A stretch of DNA of 64,000 nucleotides from Alkalihalobacillus sp. CinArs1. Lineage in GTDB: Bacteria; Bacillota; Bacilli; Bacillales; Guptibacillaceae. Location of the stretch: contig NZ_CANDOB010000001.1 of assembly GCF_947387515.1 (NCBI RefSeq), positions 1,116,001 to 1,180,000 on the forward strand, given 5' to 3'. Shown one piece after another: positions 54,995 through 63,952 of this stretch. The notes beneath the pieces were generated by a model, which did not search any database, was not told where the DNA came from, and saw only the letters and a program-made list of their open reading frames with translations. Both the position numbers and the translations under genes were made by a program. Each line of letters starts with the position of its first letter. Within the stretch, counting starts at the first letter, position 1.

Positions 54995-55021
54995 AAAGCA
55001 CAGGGATTAACCCTGCGCTTT
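54995..55021 (-). terminator. Terminator at the end of the PIG-L gene
   Basis: An 11-bp stem (55011-55021 with 54995-55005) followed by ATTGTTT on the minus strand. The PIG-L stop codon lies in the hairpin loop. Confidence 0.8.
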
Positions 55022-55939
55022 ATTAATCTTATTTAAAAGCTGTTTTGTTTTAAACACAGAATCATACGATTTCAGCGTTGTTAAATAATCGATATGAACA
55101 ACGAGATTGCTTTTTAATTCCTTATATTTAGTAATATCTTGAAAATGTTCGCTGATAAAATCCATATATACATCAGGGCTAACCTCTATGTATAACTCAG
55201 CATATTTCCCACCATCAAGTAAAGCACCGTTGAATTCGTTCATAATCGGCAAGAATTTAAATGTCGTATTCTGAGATTTATAGTAAGTTAACAGAGATCG
55301 CTTTTTATCCATATGTGTCGTAATATCTAGTACACAATTAGAGTATAAAGGAGAAATAGGACTCTGAACTTCATAAATCATCAACATCGTGTCCTCAAAG
55401 ACTTCAGGGTGCTCCTCATATAACTCAAAGAGTTTGATACTTACTGCATAGTGGTCGATATGGGTATCGATCAATACCGGAAGAAAAACACGATTTGGTT
55501 TGATTGTAGTGAACAAGTCATAGAGTGGCTTTGAGAGATCTTCATGTACAAGATTTGTATCCTCAGCATCTAGAAAGTGAATATGTTCTTCCGGGACCCC
55601 AATCGATCTCGCGACATCGATGGCCTCCTCTTTTCTTTCTGCAATGATATCTTCAGCATTATCCTTTGACCCTTTGTTCCGACCGTCTGTTAAAAAGGCA
55701 ATATGAACTTCTTTTCCTTCTTCTAAACTTTGAAGTATTGCACCACCGCACCCAATAATCTCATCATCAACATGTGGAGCTAATACCAACATACGCTCTC
55801 CTGAGAACGAATCCACGAGATGATTACGTTCCTTAATGATTAATTCATTTTCTTTGATCCACTGATTAAGGGACCGTTTAACCTTAAACCCATATACATA
55901 CTGAGCAATGGGTCGAATTGATTTTTTAATTGAACTCAT
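55007..55939 (-). CDS. PIG-L family deacetylase
   Basis: A 310-residue metal-dependent N-deacetylase-like protein. The zinc-binding motif APHVDDEIIGCGG (about residues 55-67) and the second histidine pair in DTHIDHYAVSIKLFELY are present. Relatives deacetylate GlcNAc-type sugars; here it probably edits a sugar of the surface polymer. The ATG at 55939 has GGGGTG six bases upstream; a GTG three codons earlier overlaps that site. It is the last gene of the minus-strand set with the GNAT protein and flippase. Confidence 0.87.
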   Translation of the reverse strand: MSSIKKSIRPIAQYVYGFKVKRSLNQWIKENELIIKERNHLVDSFSGERMLVLAPHVDDEIIGCGGAILQSLEEGKEVHIAFLTDGRNKGSKDNAEDIIAERKEEAIDVARSIGVPEEHIHFLDAEDTNLVHEDLSKPLYDLFTTIKPNRVFLPVLIDTHIDHYAVSIKLFELYEEHPEVFEDTMLMIYEVQSPISPLYSNCVLDITTHMDKKRSLLTYYKSQNTTFKFLPIMNEFNGALLDGGKYAELYIEVSPDVYMDFISEHFQDITKYKELKSNLVVHIDYLTTLKSYDSVFKTKQLLNKINKAQG

Positions 55940-55954
55940 TTTTTTCACCCCAAT

Positions 55955-56974
55955 TTATGCCGTGTCCGCATCTCCCCAAGCTATATACCATTTAGAGGCA
56001 TCCGTAACTTCTTCGGCTGATTCGTTTAAATACTTAATCGAAAACCAGATGGAAGATGATTTTTTTATAAAATGATTTTTCTTAAGTGAAGTAGAAAGCT
56101 TTAAATCTTCCACTTCCCACATTTTAAGAACATCAAGTCCTAACACACCTTTACAGTATGATACTAAGTTGTCCAACATCTCTTTCTTAATATGGTCGTT
56201 CTTAGTAATAAACTCTGTAACAATTCCAGTTTTTCTTGTACCATTTTCATCGATCCTGATTACGCCTAGCCCTTGAATGGCATCTTCTCTAGAGAAAACC
56301 ACTTTTACATAACGACTCTCTGGTTTTTCTGTGTACTTCCATTGTAGAAACTCTTCACTTCTGTTCTGATGAACTGATTGTGAAAGAGCATCCTTAATAA
56401 ATGCAAGATGGCTCTCATCCAACTTGTTTACTTCGTTTAACTCAAACGTAAACTTCGAGCTTCTCAAAGCCGTTAGACGATCTAGTGCTCGAAGAGGTAG
56501 CTTTAAATACTTCTTAGAACCTGCAAGCGACTGATAACGAAGGACCTTTGCGTAAATAGAGATAGGAGCGATCCTCTTCCACCCAAGTTTTTCTAAAGGG
56601 GGTAAAGAATTATGATTTGGAAACGTGATGATCATGCTGATATCTTTCTTCTTCAACGCATCGATGGCATGTAAGTTGAGCTGTTTGTATATACCTCGTC
56701 CTTGAAAATCTGGATGAACCATCGAATCAACCGACTGCGCAGCTTGATAGACCTGATCTCCTATCGATACTTTTGTAATCAATACGACTCTCGATCCAAC
56801 CAAGTCTCCGGTTTCCGTTACAGCACAAAAAATGATAGCGTTCATATCGCCACTCTGAAATTTCCATTTAAAATGCTCTGCACTCATCTCTTTAGAAAAA
56901 ACCGCTCTGTATAGTTGCTTGTACTTATCGAAATCCGCTGGTTCATACTCTCGATAAACAATCGTTTCACTCAT
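55955..56974 (-). CDS. GNAT-family acetyltransferase in polysaccharide cluster
   Basis: A 339-residue protein whose N-terminal half is a GNAT domain: motif A VHPDFQGRGIYKQLNLHAI (about 90-108) and TFPNHNSLPPLEKLGWKRI. The C-terminal half (about 180-330) resembles a second, degenerate GNAT fold, a layout seen in surface-sugar acyltransferases. The start overlaps the flippase stop (TAATG). Together with the PIG-L protein, it could swap one N-acyl group for another on a glycan amino sugar, which is inference. Confidence 0.78.
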   Translation of the reverse strand: MSETIVYREYEPADFDKYKQLYRAVFSKEMSAEHFKWKFQSGDMNAIIFCAVTETGDLVGSRVVLITKVSIGDQVYQAAQSVDSMVHPDFQGRGIYKQLNLHAIDALKKKDISMIITFPNHNSLPPLEKLGWKRIAPISIYAKVLRYQSLAGSKKYLKLPLRALDRLTALRSSKFTFELNEVNKLDESHLAFIKDALSQSVHQNRSEEFLQWKYTEKPESRYVKVVFSREDAIQGLGVIRIDENGTRKTGIVTEFITKNDHIKKEMLDNLVSYCKGVLGLDVLKMWEVEDLKLSTSLKKNHFIKKSSSIWFSIKYLNESAEEVTDASKWYIAWGDADTA

Positions 56975-58458
56975 TATTTTGCAACCTTCTTTCTAACTTT
57001 ACCTAATTTCTCTAAGATGAACTTTTTCTCATTTTTCACAGTCCCGAATGCTAACAATATCAATGCGTAAACAATCATTCCAATTATGATCTGGACGATG
57101 ATTTCAAGAATAACATTCCCAAACGGAAAGCGCCCGACTCCATAAACACATGCTCCCATGGACAAGGCAGCAATAATGGTTTGTACGTGTGCTTTACTGA
57201 AGGAGATTTTGATGGTCGTAAGGTTAACGGTTTTATAATAACTCAGTAAGAAATAGACTACGTAAGCAATCAATGTAGCGTACGCCGCCCCAATGTATCC
57301 GTACATCGGAATAAGTACAAAGTTTAATCCAATGTTCACAAGCGCAGCAATAACCGAGATGTTTGCTATCTCTTTACTTCTTTTGATGATCTCCAAACTT
57401 TTATTAAAGTATTGTCTGATCCCAAGGAATAGGAAGCCGAATGTAACGATCGGCATGATGATATAACCCTGCTGGAAATCATTCTTTATGAATAGGCTGG
57501 CTAAATTATCAGAAACTGCTGCTAATCCGACAGCACAAGGAATCAGGACGAGAAGGAAATATTTAAAGATCTTATTCAGTACGCCATTCAGTTCCGTCTC
57601 TGTATTATTTTCACTTAAGCGGAACAAGATCGGCTCAGCCGTTGTCATAAAAATCGTAATAAGCGGCATCATAATTTGTTGAGCGAACGAGTAATTGATG
57701 GAATAAATCCCAACTTCATCGCTATTTCGCAAAAACTCGATCATATACCGGTCTGATAGCGTTAGTAACCAGTGCACACCTAGGATGAGGATGAATGGCA
57801 GTCCGTACTTCACATAAGGTTTTATATATTCAAAATCGATATCGCTTCTCTTAATAAGACGCAGACCTTTTCTATCTTTCAGAATAACAACCGCAATATA
57901 GATGATATCTGAAATAATCGTAGATAAAATAAGTGCATTGATTGGTGACTGAATAACATCTAACAAATAGAGAAAAAGTAAGAAGCGTGAAAAAACCGTA
58001 ACTGACGTTAAAATCGTGGCAAACCTTGCCTTTCGTTTTGCCCTTAAATAAGAAAACATAAAGGAATGGATGTTAGCTGAAAACAAAAGGACAATGCTGA
58101 TCAACGCATACTTTTCTGGAATAATCTTTTCTGTTATGCCCAATACAGCACCCACATAGATTAGGATGGATAAAACTGAGGCTGTAAGTAATGCCATCAA
58201 GAATGAAATGGAGATCAACTGATCCTCTCTTTGCTCTTTTTCACTCGTGCTATAAAAACGAATAAAAGCAACGTTGATCCAGTTTACTGAAATAATACCT
58301 AATAATCCTACTGTTGAATTGATAAGGCTGTACTGTCCAAACTCTTCTGTCGTAAAACGCTCAGTGAATATAGGAACAAGCATAAACCCTACAATCATTG
58401 GAACAATGTAAGTAATCGCATAATAAAACAGATCTGAACCGAATGATTTATTGCTCAT
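56974..58458 (-). CDS. Polysaccharide flippase (Wzx/MATE-like)
   Basis: A 494-residue membrane protein with about fourteen hydrophobic segments and the oligosaccharide-flippase pattern: FTTEEFGQYSLINSTVGLLG near residue 35, SDRYMIEFLRNSDEVGIYSINY near residue 240, and LVNIGLNFVLIPMYGYIGAAYATLIAYVVYF near residue 385. It should turn lipid-linked repeat units across the membrane for the Wzy-like polymerase at 51895-53376. AGGAG precedes the ATG. Coupled to the GNAT gene. Confidence 0.9.
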   Translation of the reverse strand: MSNKSFGSDLFYYAITYIVPMIVGFMLVPIFTERFTTEEFGQYSLINSTVGLLGIISVNWINVAFIRFYSTSEKEQREDQLISISFLMALLTASVLSILIYVGAVLGITEKIIPEKYALISIVLLFSANIHSFMFSYLRAKRKARFATILTSVTVFSRFLLFLYLLDVIQSPINALILSTIISDIIYIAVVILKDRKGLRLIKRSDIDFEYIKPYVKYGLPFILILGVHWLLTLSDRYMIEFLRNSDEVGIYSINYSFAQQIMMPLITIFMTTAEPILFRLSENNTETELNGVLNKIFKYFLLVLIPCAVGLAAVSDNLASLFIKNDFQQGYIIMPIVTFGFLFLGIRQYFNKSLEIIKRSKEIANISVIAALVNIGLNFVLIPMYGYIGAAYATLIAYVVYFLLSYYKTVNLTTIKISFSKAHVQTIIAALSMGACVYGVGRFPFGNVILEIIVQIIIGMIVYALILLAFGTVKNEKKFILEKLGKVRKKVAK

Positions 58459-58498
58459 CTAAAGCCTCTCCTACATAGTAATTTCAACATCTGTCCAT

Positions 58499-58532
58499 AA
58501 AAAACATCCGGGGAGATGTTAATCCCCAGATG
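58499..58532 (-). terminator. Terminator at the end of the LCP gene
   Basis: A 9-bp stem (58524-58532 with 58505-58513) followed by TTTTTT on the minus strand. The LCP stop codon lies in the loop, so termination follows immediately. Confidence 0.85.
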
Positions 58533-59502
58533 ATGGTGAAGTGTGATTTAAATGTTGTTGAAGTGCAGCTGAAATTTCATTCACACTATCTTCATACGGT
58601 TGAAAATAGTATACGCCATTAATTCTTGCATCTTCACCGTTAAATTTCTTCGTTTCAATTGCGTTACTCGACATATTACTAAATTGACGTTGTAGGGAGA
58701 AAAGCTCGCCTGCACGTAAGTTTGTTGAGATATTTTCGCCAAGGTGTCCAGCAATCTCATCGATCTTAAATAGACCATTTGCAGTAAATACTTTACTGAT
58801 CGCTGCTTGAATAACTTGTTTCTGACGATCAGATCTACCGAAGTCACTATCGAAGCGTCTCATTCGAACGTAGGCGAGTGCTTCCTCACCATCTAATTCC
58901 ATTGAACCTTCTTCGAAATAGATTTTCTTACCATGTTCTTCATCGCTATATTCCCAGAAGTCAAACGGTACATCAACTTCCACTCCGTTAAGATCATCGA
59001 TCACGCTTTTGAAGCCTTCGAAGTTAGCTTTCACATAGTAGTCGACTGGTACATCCAAGAAATTCTCAACAGTTTCAATCGTCATATCAGGTCCGCCGAA
59101 AGCATGCGCGTGATTGATCTTATCCTGCTTTCCTCTACCAGCGATTTCAACTCTGGTATCTCGAGGGATACTGACCATCTTAGCGGTTTTCTCTTTAGGA
59201 TCAATCGTTAATAAAATAAGTGTATCTGTTCTTCCGTTATCTCCTCCGGTCGAATAATCCTCAACACCCATCAATAATATTGAAAAAGGGTCTTCCCCTA
59301 TACTTATCGCATCTTTTCTTAACTCTGATTGATCGCCTCGCTCTAATTCATTGTAGGTTTGTTTGGATGCCTGCCACCCTTGAAATGCAAGATAACCTGC
59401 ATAGCCTCCTATTCCAACCACAACGATTAAAACGAAAAGAAATACTTTCCTTAGCAGTGAGCGTTTCTTCCTTCGCCTAATTCTAGACTTATTATTACTC
59501 AA
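58519..59502 (-). CDS. LytR-CpsA-Psr (LCP) family cell-wall glycopolymer ligase
   Basis: A 327-residue membrane-anchored protein: a basic N-terminus, one membrane segment (about 18-38) and the extracellular LCP domain. Typical residues are seen: GVEDYSTGGDNGRTDTLILLTIDP, SIPRDTRVEI, KINHAHAFGGP, VDVPFDF, ALAYVRMRRFDSDFGRSDRQKQVIQA with the conserved arginines. LCP enzymes move lipid-linked wall teichoic acid or capsule chains onto peptidoglycan, so it is probably the final step for the polymer made here. TTG start with GAGG upstream. Confidence 0.93.
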   Translation of the reverse strand: MSNNKSRIRRRKKRSLLRKVFLFVLIVVVGIGGYAGYLAFQGWQASKQTYNELERGDQSELRKDAISIGEDPFSILLMGVEDYSTGGDNGRTDTLILLTIDPKEKTAKMVSIPRDTRVEIAGRGKQDKINHAHAFGGPDMTIETVENFLDVPVDYYVKANFEGFKSVIDDLNGVEVDVPFDFWEYSDEEHGKKIYFEEGSMELDGEEALAYVRMRRFDSDFGRSDRQKQVIQAAISKVFTANGLFKIDEIAGHLGENISTNLRAGELFSLQRQFSNMSSNAIETKKFNGEDARINGVYYFQPYEDSVNEISAALQQHLNHTSPSSGD

Positions 59503-59732
59503 AACTTAGCGCCTCATTTCTTATCCTAGCCTTCGTTAGTTACTATTATAACTAAACTCTAACCATAAGAATAACATTATTTGTGATAAAACCAACCAAT
59601 ATCAAGAATAATCACATATTTTGTATTTCGGTTTCGGCTATATAGTTATATCATTCGTACTTCTGAGTAATTTATTGCTTGTTGAATTACATTTCTGCTC
59701 TGTTAATTATTGCATGTTACCAAGACAATTGA

Positions 59733-59761
59733 ATGGCCTTTCCCCACTGAGGAAAGGCCAT
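59733..59761. terminator. Hairpin after the acyltransferase gene
   Basis: An 11-bp stem (59733-59743 with 59751-59761), 12 bases past the acyltransferase stop. The T-tail is poor on both strands. The 271-base gap that contains it should hold the LCP promoter, which could not be fixed. Confidence 0.6.
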
Positions 59762-59773
59762 GTCGTTCGTTAT

Positions 59774-60484
59774 TTATTGATTTCTTAATAGTTGGCTTTC
59801 AGGTACTTTACGTAGTGCCTTAGCAGGCGATCCAACCACGATCGTTTCCGCTTCTACATCTTTTGTAACGACGCTACCGGCTGCAACTGTTCCGTCTTCG
59901 TGGATGACTTTACCTGGTAAAATTGTGGAGTTAGCGCCGATTCGACCTCCATCTTTTACGGTTACACCTTTGAAATGATCATATCGTTCAGCTGACCGAG
60001 CAAGATAGTTATCATTTGTTGTGACAACATAAGGAGCTACGAAAACAAAATCCCCGAGCTCAGAATAGGCAGTGATGTAACAGTTCGTTTCAAGCTTACA
60101 CTTTTGACCAACTTTACAATCGTTTTCTACAGCAACGCCGCGGCCAACGATCGTTTTCTCACCAATTGTCACTCGCTCTCTAATAGTAGCAAGATCAGCA
60201 ACAAAAACGTCTTCGCCAAGCTCTGCATTCGCATAAATGATCGATGAAGTTCCAATTGTTGTACCAGATCCAATAATGGTTGGAGGCAACTTCTTCACGT
60301 CTGGCAGAATAGAGTTTTTCGCTCTAGCTGGCTGCTTACCGATAACAGCATTATCTTGAACCATTACGCCGTCACCGATTTGAACGCCATCATAAATAAT
60401 AACATTATGGCCGACAACGACATTCTCGCCGAATGTTACGTTATCACCGATAACCACATTTTCACCAATTTTTACAGGTTTCAT
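59774..60484 (-). CDS. Hexapeptide-repeat sugar acyltransferase
   Basis: A 236-residue left-handed beta-helix protein built from isoleucine/valine-rich hexapeptides from residue 4 (IGENVVIGDNVTFGENVVVGHNV) to about 225, ending in VVGSPAKALRKVP. A loop with NDNYLARSAERYDHFKG interrupts the helix near residue 155, as in sugar-nucleotide N-acetyltransferases of the WbpD/FdtC type. It follows the aminotransferase gene by 24 bases; the pair would install and then acylate an amino group on a nucleotide sugar. Exact acceptor unknown. Confidence 0.85.
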   Translation of the reverse strand: MKPVKIGENVVIGDNVTFGENVVVGHNVIIYDGVQIGDGVMVQDNAVIGKQPARAKNSILPDVKKLPPTIIGSGTTIGTSSIIYANAELGEDVFVADLATIRERVTIGEKTIVGRGVAVENDCKVGQKCKLETNCYITAYSELGDFVFVAPYVVTTNDNYLARSAERYDHFKGVTVKDGGRIGANSTILPGKVIHEDGTVAAGSVVTKDVEAETIVVGSPAKALRKVPESQLLRNQ

Positions 60485-60508
60485 TTTAACACCCTTTGCT
60501 TCTTGTTA

Positions 60509-61621
60509 TTAAACGCCGTAGAATTCTTCGATCTTTTCAACAACATATTCCTGTTGTTCACGAGTCAGTTCAGGGAACATCGGTAATGAGATCACTTCAT
60601 CACATGCTTTCTCTGTAATAGGAAGATCACCTTCATTATAACCCAAGTCAGAGAACACTGGCTGAAGATGCAAAGCCTTAGGGTAATAGACCATCGATGC
60701 TACTCCATGCTCTTTCAAGAAGCTCTGTAGCTCGTCTCGTTTAGAGACACGAATCGTATACTGATGGAAGATGTGATAGTTGTGTTCTTCAACGAAAGGT
60801 GTAACAACATGGTCACCAAGCTTTTTCTGTAACAATTCAGTATATACAGAAGCATTTTCTCTTCTTTGCTTACTCCAGTCATTTAAATGAGCGAACTTTA
60901 CATTTAAAATAGCTGCTTGTAGTTCATCTAGACGGCTATTGTAGCCTAGGACATGGTGGTAGTACTTGGGCTTACTTCCGTGAACACGGATGACGCGCAT
61001 TTTTTCAGCAATTTCATCATCACTTGTAATGATCATACCAGCATCGCCATAAGCACCAAGGTTCTTAGTTGGGAAGAAGCTGTATGTTGCAGTCGTTCCA
61101 AGTTCTCCAACCTTCTTACCTTTGTATTCTGAACCGATTGCCTGAGCAGCATCTTCCACAATCGCCAGATTATGCTCGTCAGCAATTTCTTTCAGTGCAT
61201 CCATATCAGCCATTTGGCCATATAAATGAACAGGAATGATCGCTTTTGTTTTATCTGTTACAGCTTCTTTAACTTTCTTTGGATCGATGTTGTATGTTTT
61301 CTCCTCAATATCAACAAAAACTGGCTTAGCTCCGATGCGAGCAATCGCTCCAGCCGTTGCAAAGAATGTGAAAGCAGGGCAGATGACCTCGTCTCCTTGC
61401 TCAACGCCACATCCAAGTAATGAAATGTGCAGTGCGTCACTTCCATTTGCTACACCTACACCGTGAGTCGCACTACTGAACTCTGCTACATCACTTTCAA
61501 GCTTCTTCACATTTTTACCTAGAATAAATTGCGCACTAGACATCACTTCTTCAAGTGCAGGCATGATGTCTCCTTTTAAGTTTTGAAACTGTTCTGTTAA
61601 GTCCAGCATAGGTACTTTCAT
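60509..61621 (-). CDS. DegT/DnrJ/EryC1-family sugar-nucleotide aminotransferase
   Basis: A 370-residue PLP-dependent aminotransferase acting on keto-sugar nucleotides. Motifs: NGSDALHISLLGCGV near residue 58, CPAFTFFATAGAIARIGAKPVFVDIE, EDAAQAIGSEYKGKKVGELG, and the Schiff-base lysine in SFFPTKNLGAYGDAGMI (near residue 185). It resembles the WbpE/FdtB branch. With the acyltransferase after it, a 3-acetamido sugar of the surface polymer is likely. Dehydrogenase or ketoisomerase genes would be expected outside the window. Confidence 0.9.
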   Translation of the reverse strand: MKVPMLDLTEQFQNLKGDIMPALEEVMSSAQFILGKNVKKLESDVAEFSSATHGVGVANGSDALHISLLGCGVEQGDEVICPAFTFFATAGAIARIGAKPVFVDIEEKTYNIDPKKVKEAVTDKTKAIIPVHLYGQMADMDALKEIADEHNLAIVEDAAQAIGSEYKGKKVGELGTTATYSFFPTKNLGAYGDAGMIITSDDEIAEKMRVIRVHGSKPKYYHHVLGYNSRLDELQAAILNVKFAHLNDWSKQRRENASVYTELLQKKLGDHVVTPFVEEHNYHIFHQYTIRVSKRDELQSFLKEHGVASMVYYPKALHLQPVFSDLGYNEGDLPITEKACDEVISLPMFPELTREQQEYVVEKIEEFYGV

Positions 61622-61649
61622 AATGTAGACAACCTCTCTTTTTAAATAA

Positions 61650-62768
61650 TTATTTTACTATTTTTTCGTATAACGCTACGAGACGTTCACTTTCTTTATC
61701 CCAGTTATAGTATTGCTCTACAGCTCTACGACCGTTTTCTCCCATTTCTTTTGCTTTCTCTGGGTTCTCTTTCAACCAGATCATCGCATTAGAAACATCA
61801 TCGATATTTAATGGGTCCACACATATTCCGCAATTGTTTGTTTCCACAATCTCTTTCCATAATGGAAAATTAGAAGCGATAACTGGAATTCCTGCAGACA
61901 TATACTCAAACATTTTGATTGGAAGCGATACGATAAATCGTGGTTCTGGGTGCAGAAGAACAAGTCCTGCGTCTGCTTCAGCTAGCGTATTTTTAACAGC
62001 AGCTCGATCCAAATATCCTCTAAAGTCAACATGCTTCCAGCCACTCATCGTCTTCACATCGTCATGTAAAGATGGCGGAGCAAACGATCCTCCAAGAATA
62101 AATTCAGCAGGTGTGGTTTCATTCACCTTTTCAACCGATCGAATCATTTCTTTGATTCCTCTAAGTAAATAGATTCCCCCAAGGTAAACGACTGAAAATG
62201 CGTCTTTCGCTGGTTTATCCACCACTACATCCTTCATTAATTCGTTTAGTAAAGGATAATTGTGAATGGTGATGCTATTTTCATTGTATTTTTTAAACCG
62301 TTCATTGATATGAGGGGTTGCAGTGACGATCGCATCAAAACGCTTTGACGCGAAACGTTCAACCTTTTCAGAACCAAATGAGATACCTTTTCGCAGCTTG
62401 CCAGGGATCCATTGCTTCGACATAATCTGCTGAGGCAAATCCTCATGTACGTCATAGATTACGGCTTTCCCTCGTTTTTTCAACTTAAGACCGATCGGCA
62501 TCAGTTCAGGGTCATGAAAATGATAGACGTCAGCGTCTACTTCAATGGCTTTTTGAAAGACGGCCGCTGTGGTTTTTCGCATACGATTCAGAGGCTTTTC
62601 CTCTTTTGCTTCGACCCCAACGATTTGAACGCCATGCTCCATTCTCGTTTCAGCATTCGGTACGATGTACGTAACCGAGTGACCTGCTTTCGCAAGGGAT
62701 TGGCATTCCTTTATTAAAATTCTTGTATCCATCGATTGATGGACAGAAGTCAGGTGACAAATATTCAT
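61650..62768 (-). CDS. Glycosyltransferase family 4 protein
   Basis: A 372-residue GT-B glycosyltransferase. The N-terminal acceptor lobe begins ICHLTSVHQSMDTRILIKECQSLAKAGHSV and holds VYHFHDPELMPIG; the C-terminal donor lobe has VVYLGGIYLLRGIKEM and the GPGTF-type signature in LPIKMFEYMSAGIPVIAS with the nearby glutamate. It adds one sugar to the lipid-linked repeat unit in the cytoplasm; donor and acceptor cannot be read from sequence. It starts four bases after the preceding glycosyltransferase stops. Confidence 0.88.
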   Translation of the reverse strand: MNICHLTSVHQSMDTRILIKECQSLAKAGHSVTYIVPNAETRMEHGVQIVGVEAKEEKPLNRMRKTTAAVFQKAIEVDADVYHFHDPELMPIGLKLKKRGKAVIYDVHEDLPQQIMSKQWIPGKLRKGISFGSEKVERFASKRFDAIVTATPHINERFKKYNENSITIHNYPLLNELMKDVVVDKPAKDAFSVVYLGGIYLLRGIKEMIRSVEKVNETTPAEFILGGSFAPPSLHDDVKTMSGWKHVDFRGYLDRAAVKNTLAEADAGLVLLHPEPRFIVSLPIKMFEYMSAGIPVIASNFPLWKEIVETNNCGICVDPLNIDDVSNAMIWLKENPEKAKEMGENGRRAVEQYYNWDKESERLVALYEKIVK

Positions 62769-62772
62769 TTCA

Positions 62773-63939
62773 TCACTTCACAATCTTTTCCGTGTTTTTC
62801 GTTACGTTTTGATAGATCTGTTGTAAGTGCTGATTTACAGCCGTTTCACTAAATCGCTCTTTGCATTCTAATCGAATGGTGTCAGGATGATATTCTTCAT
62901 ACTGCTTCTCCATGTTGCTCATTGCAGTTCCTAAAGCATTACTGTCATCAACTGGAACGAGCACTCCGGTTTTATCTGACACAATGGCTTCGGGCCCGCC
63001 ACACTTTGTTGCAATCAATGGCTTTCCTGCAGCCATCGCTTCAACTAGCACAACACCGAACGTTTCATAACGACTAGCTAAAACAAATACGTGGGCTTCT
63101 TCAAGTGCACTTTTCACTTGCTCTTTATCTAGTGCTCCAAGGAACTCAATCTGATTTGAGAGACCTTTTTCTTTAACGAGGGCTTCGAGCTCTCCTCTAA
63201 CAGGCCCATCTCCACCAATTTTCAGCTCAGCAGCTGTACCTTTAAACTTCTTTTCAAATGCATCGATCAAAACATCCATACCTTTGTTTCGATTTAAATT
63301 TGCTACTGAAATAAATCGAAATGGTTCGTTTGGCACCTTGTCTGGCACTTGGAAAAAAGAAGGATCTACTGCATTTGGAATCAGGTGAATAGGCTTTGTT
63401 GTGTATTCTGCTAGCTCATTCCTCAGTCTTGGACCAACAGCAATTATTTCATTTGCCTGGTCAAGCGCATCTTTTACAAGCCTTTTTTGATAAGGCTTTA
63501 ATAGTCCTCTTCCAAAAACCGAAGAATGCTCTGTGATGACAAGTGGTATATTTTCTTCTTTACTAATCTTCGCCGCCGCATACCCTGCCCAAAGGCAGCT
63601 ATGAGCATGAATTACGGTTGGCTTCCCTTGCTCAGAGACAAGCTTATTATATAATTTCTTTAAACGATTATAAAAGATACCTTCTGTCGTATAGGGAAGA
63701 TTTGCGAAGTAATTGTAACCCTTCATTCGATAGGTAACAATTCCGTTTTCTTTATTTACGGTCAATCCTGAATTATCCTTTTGCTTTCCAAATGTTTTGA
63801 TACTCCATATTTCTGGATAAGCCACTGTAATCTCAAGGTCATCACCGTGAAGGGATTCAGCTTGTCTCTTATAGAATATACCTCGATAAGGAATCAATTC
63901 TTCAGGGTAACCAGAAGGCACAACTAATACGCGCGTCAA
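62773..63939 (-). CDS. Glycosyltransferase family 4 protein
   Basis: A 388-residue GT-B glycosyltransferase. The N-lobe starts VLVVPSGYPEELIPYRGIFYKRQAESL and has VIHAHSCLWAGYAA; the C-lobe has FRFISVANLNRNKGMDVLIDAF and the signature ASRYETFGVVLVEAMAAGKPLIATKCGGPEAI with both conserved glutamates. The TTG at 63939 was chosen because GGAG lies nine bases upstream; a TTG three codons earlier touches that site. It works in the same polymer pathway as its neighbours. Confidence 0.88.
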   Translation of the reverse strand: MTRVLVVPSGYPEELIPYRGIFYKRQAESLHGDDLEITVAYPEIWSIKTFGKQKDNSGLTVNKENGIVTYRMKGYNYFANLPYTTEGIFYNRLKKLYNKLVSEQGKPTVIHAHSCLWAGYAAAKISKEENIPLVITEHSSVFGRGLLKPYQKRLVKDALDQANEIIAVGPRLRNELAEYTTKPIHLIPNAVDPSFFQVPDKVPNEPFRFISVANLNRNKGMDVLIDAFEKKFKGTAAELKIGGDGPVRGELEALVKEKGLSNQIEFLGALDKEQVKSALEEAHVFVLASRYETFGVVLVEAMAAGKPLIATKCGGPEAIVSDKTGVLVPVDDSNALGTAMSNMEKQYEEYHPDTIRLECKERFSETAVNQHLQQIYQNVTKNTEKIVK

Positions 63940-63952
63940 TACTGACAACTCC

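Noticed and set aside
54780-55001. Minus-strand open frame of 73 codons
   Set aside because: No ribosome site, crosses a long inverted repeat and a terminator stem, and has no recognisable product.
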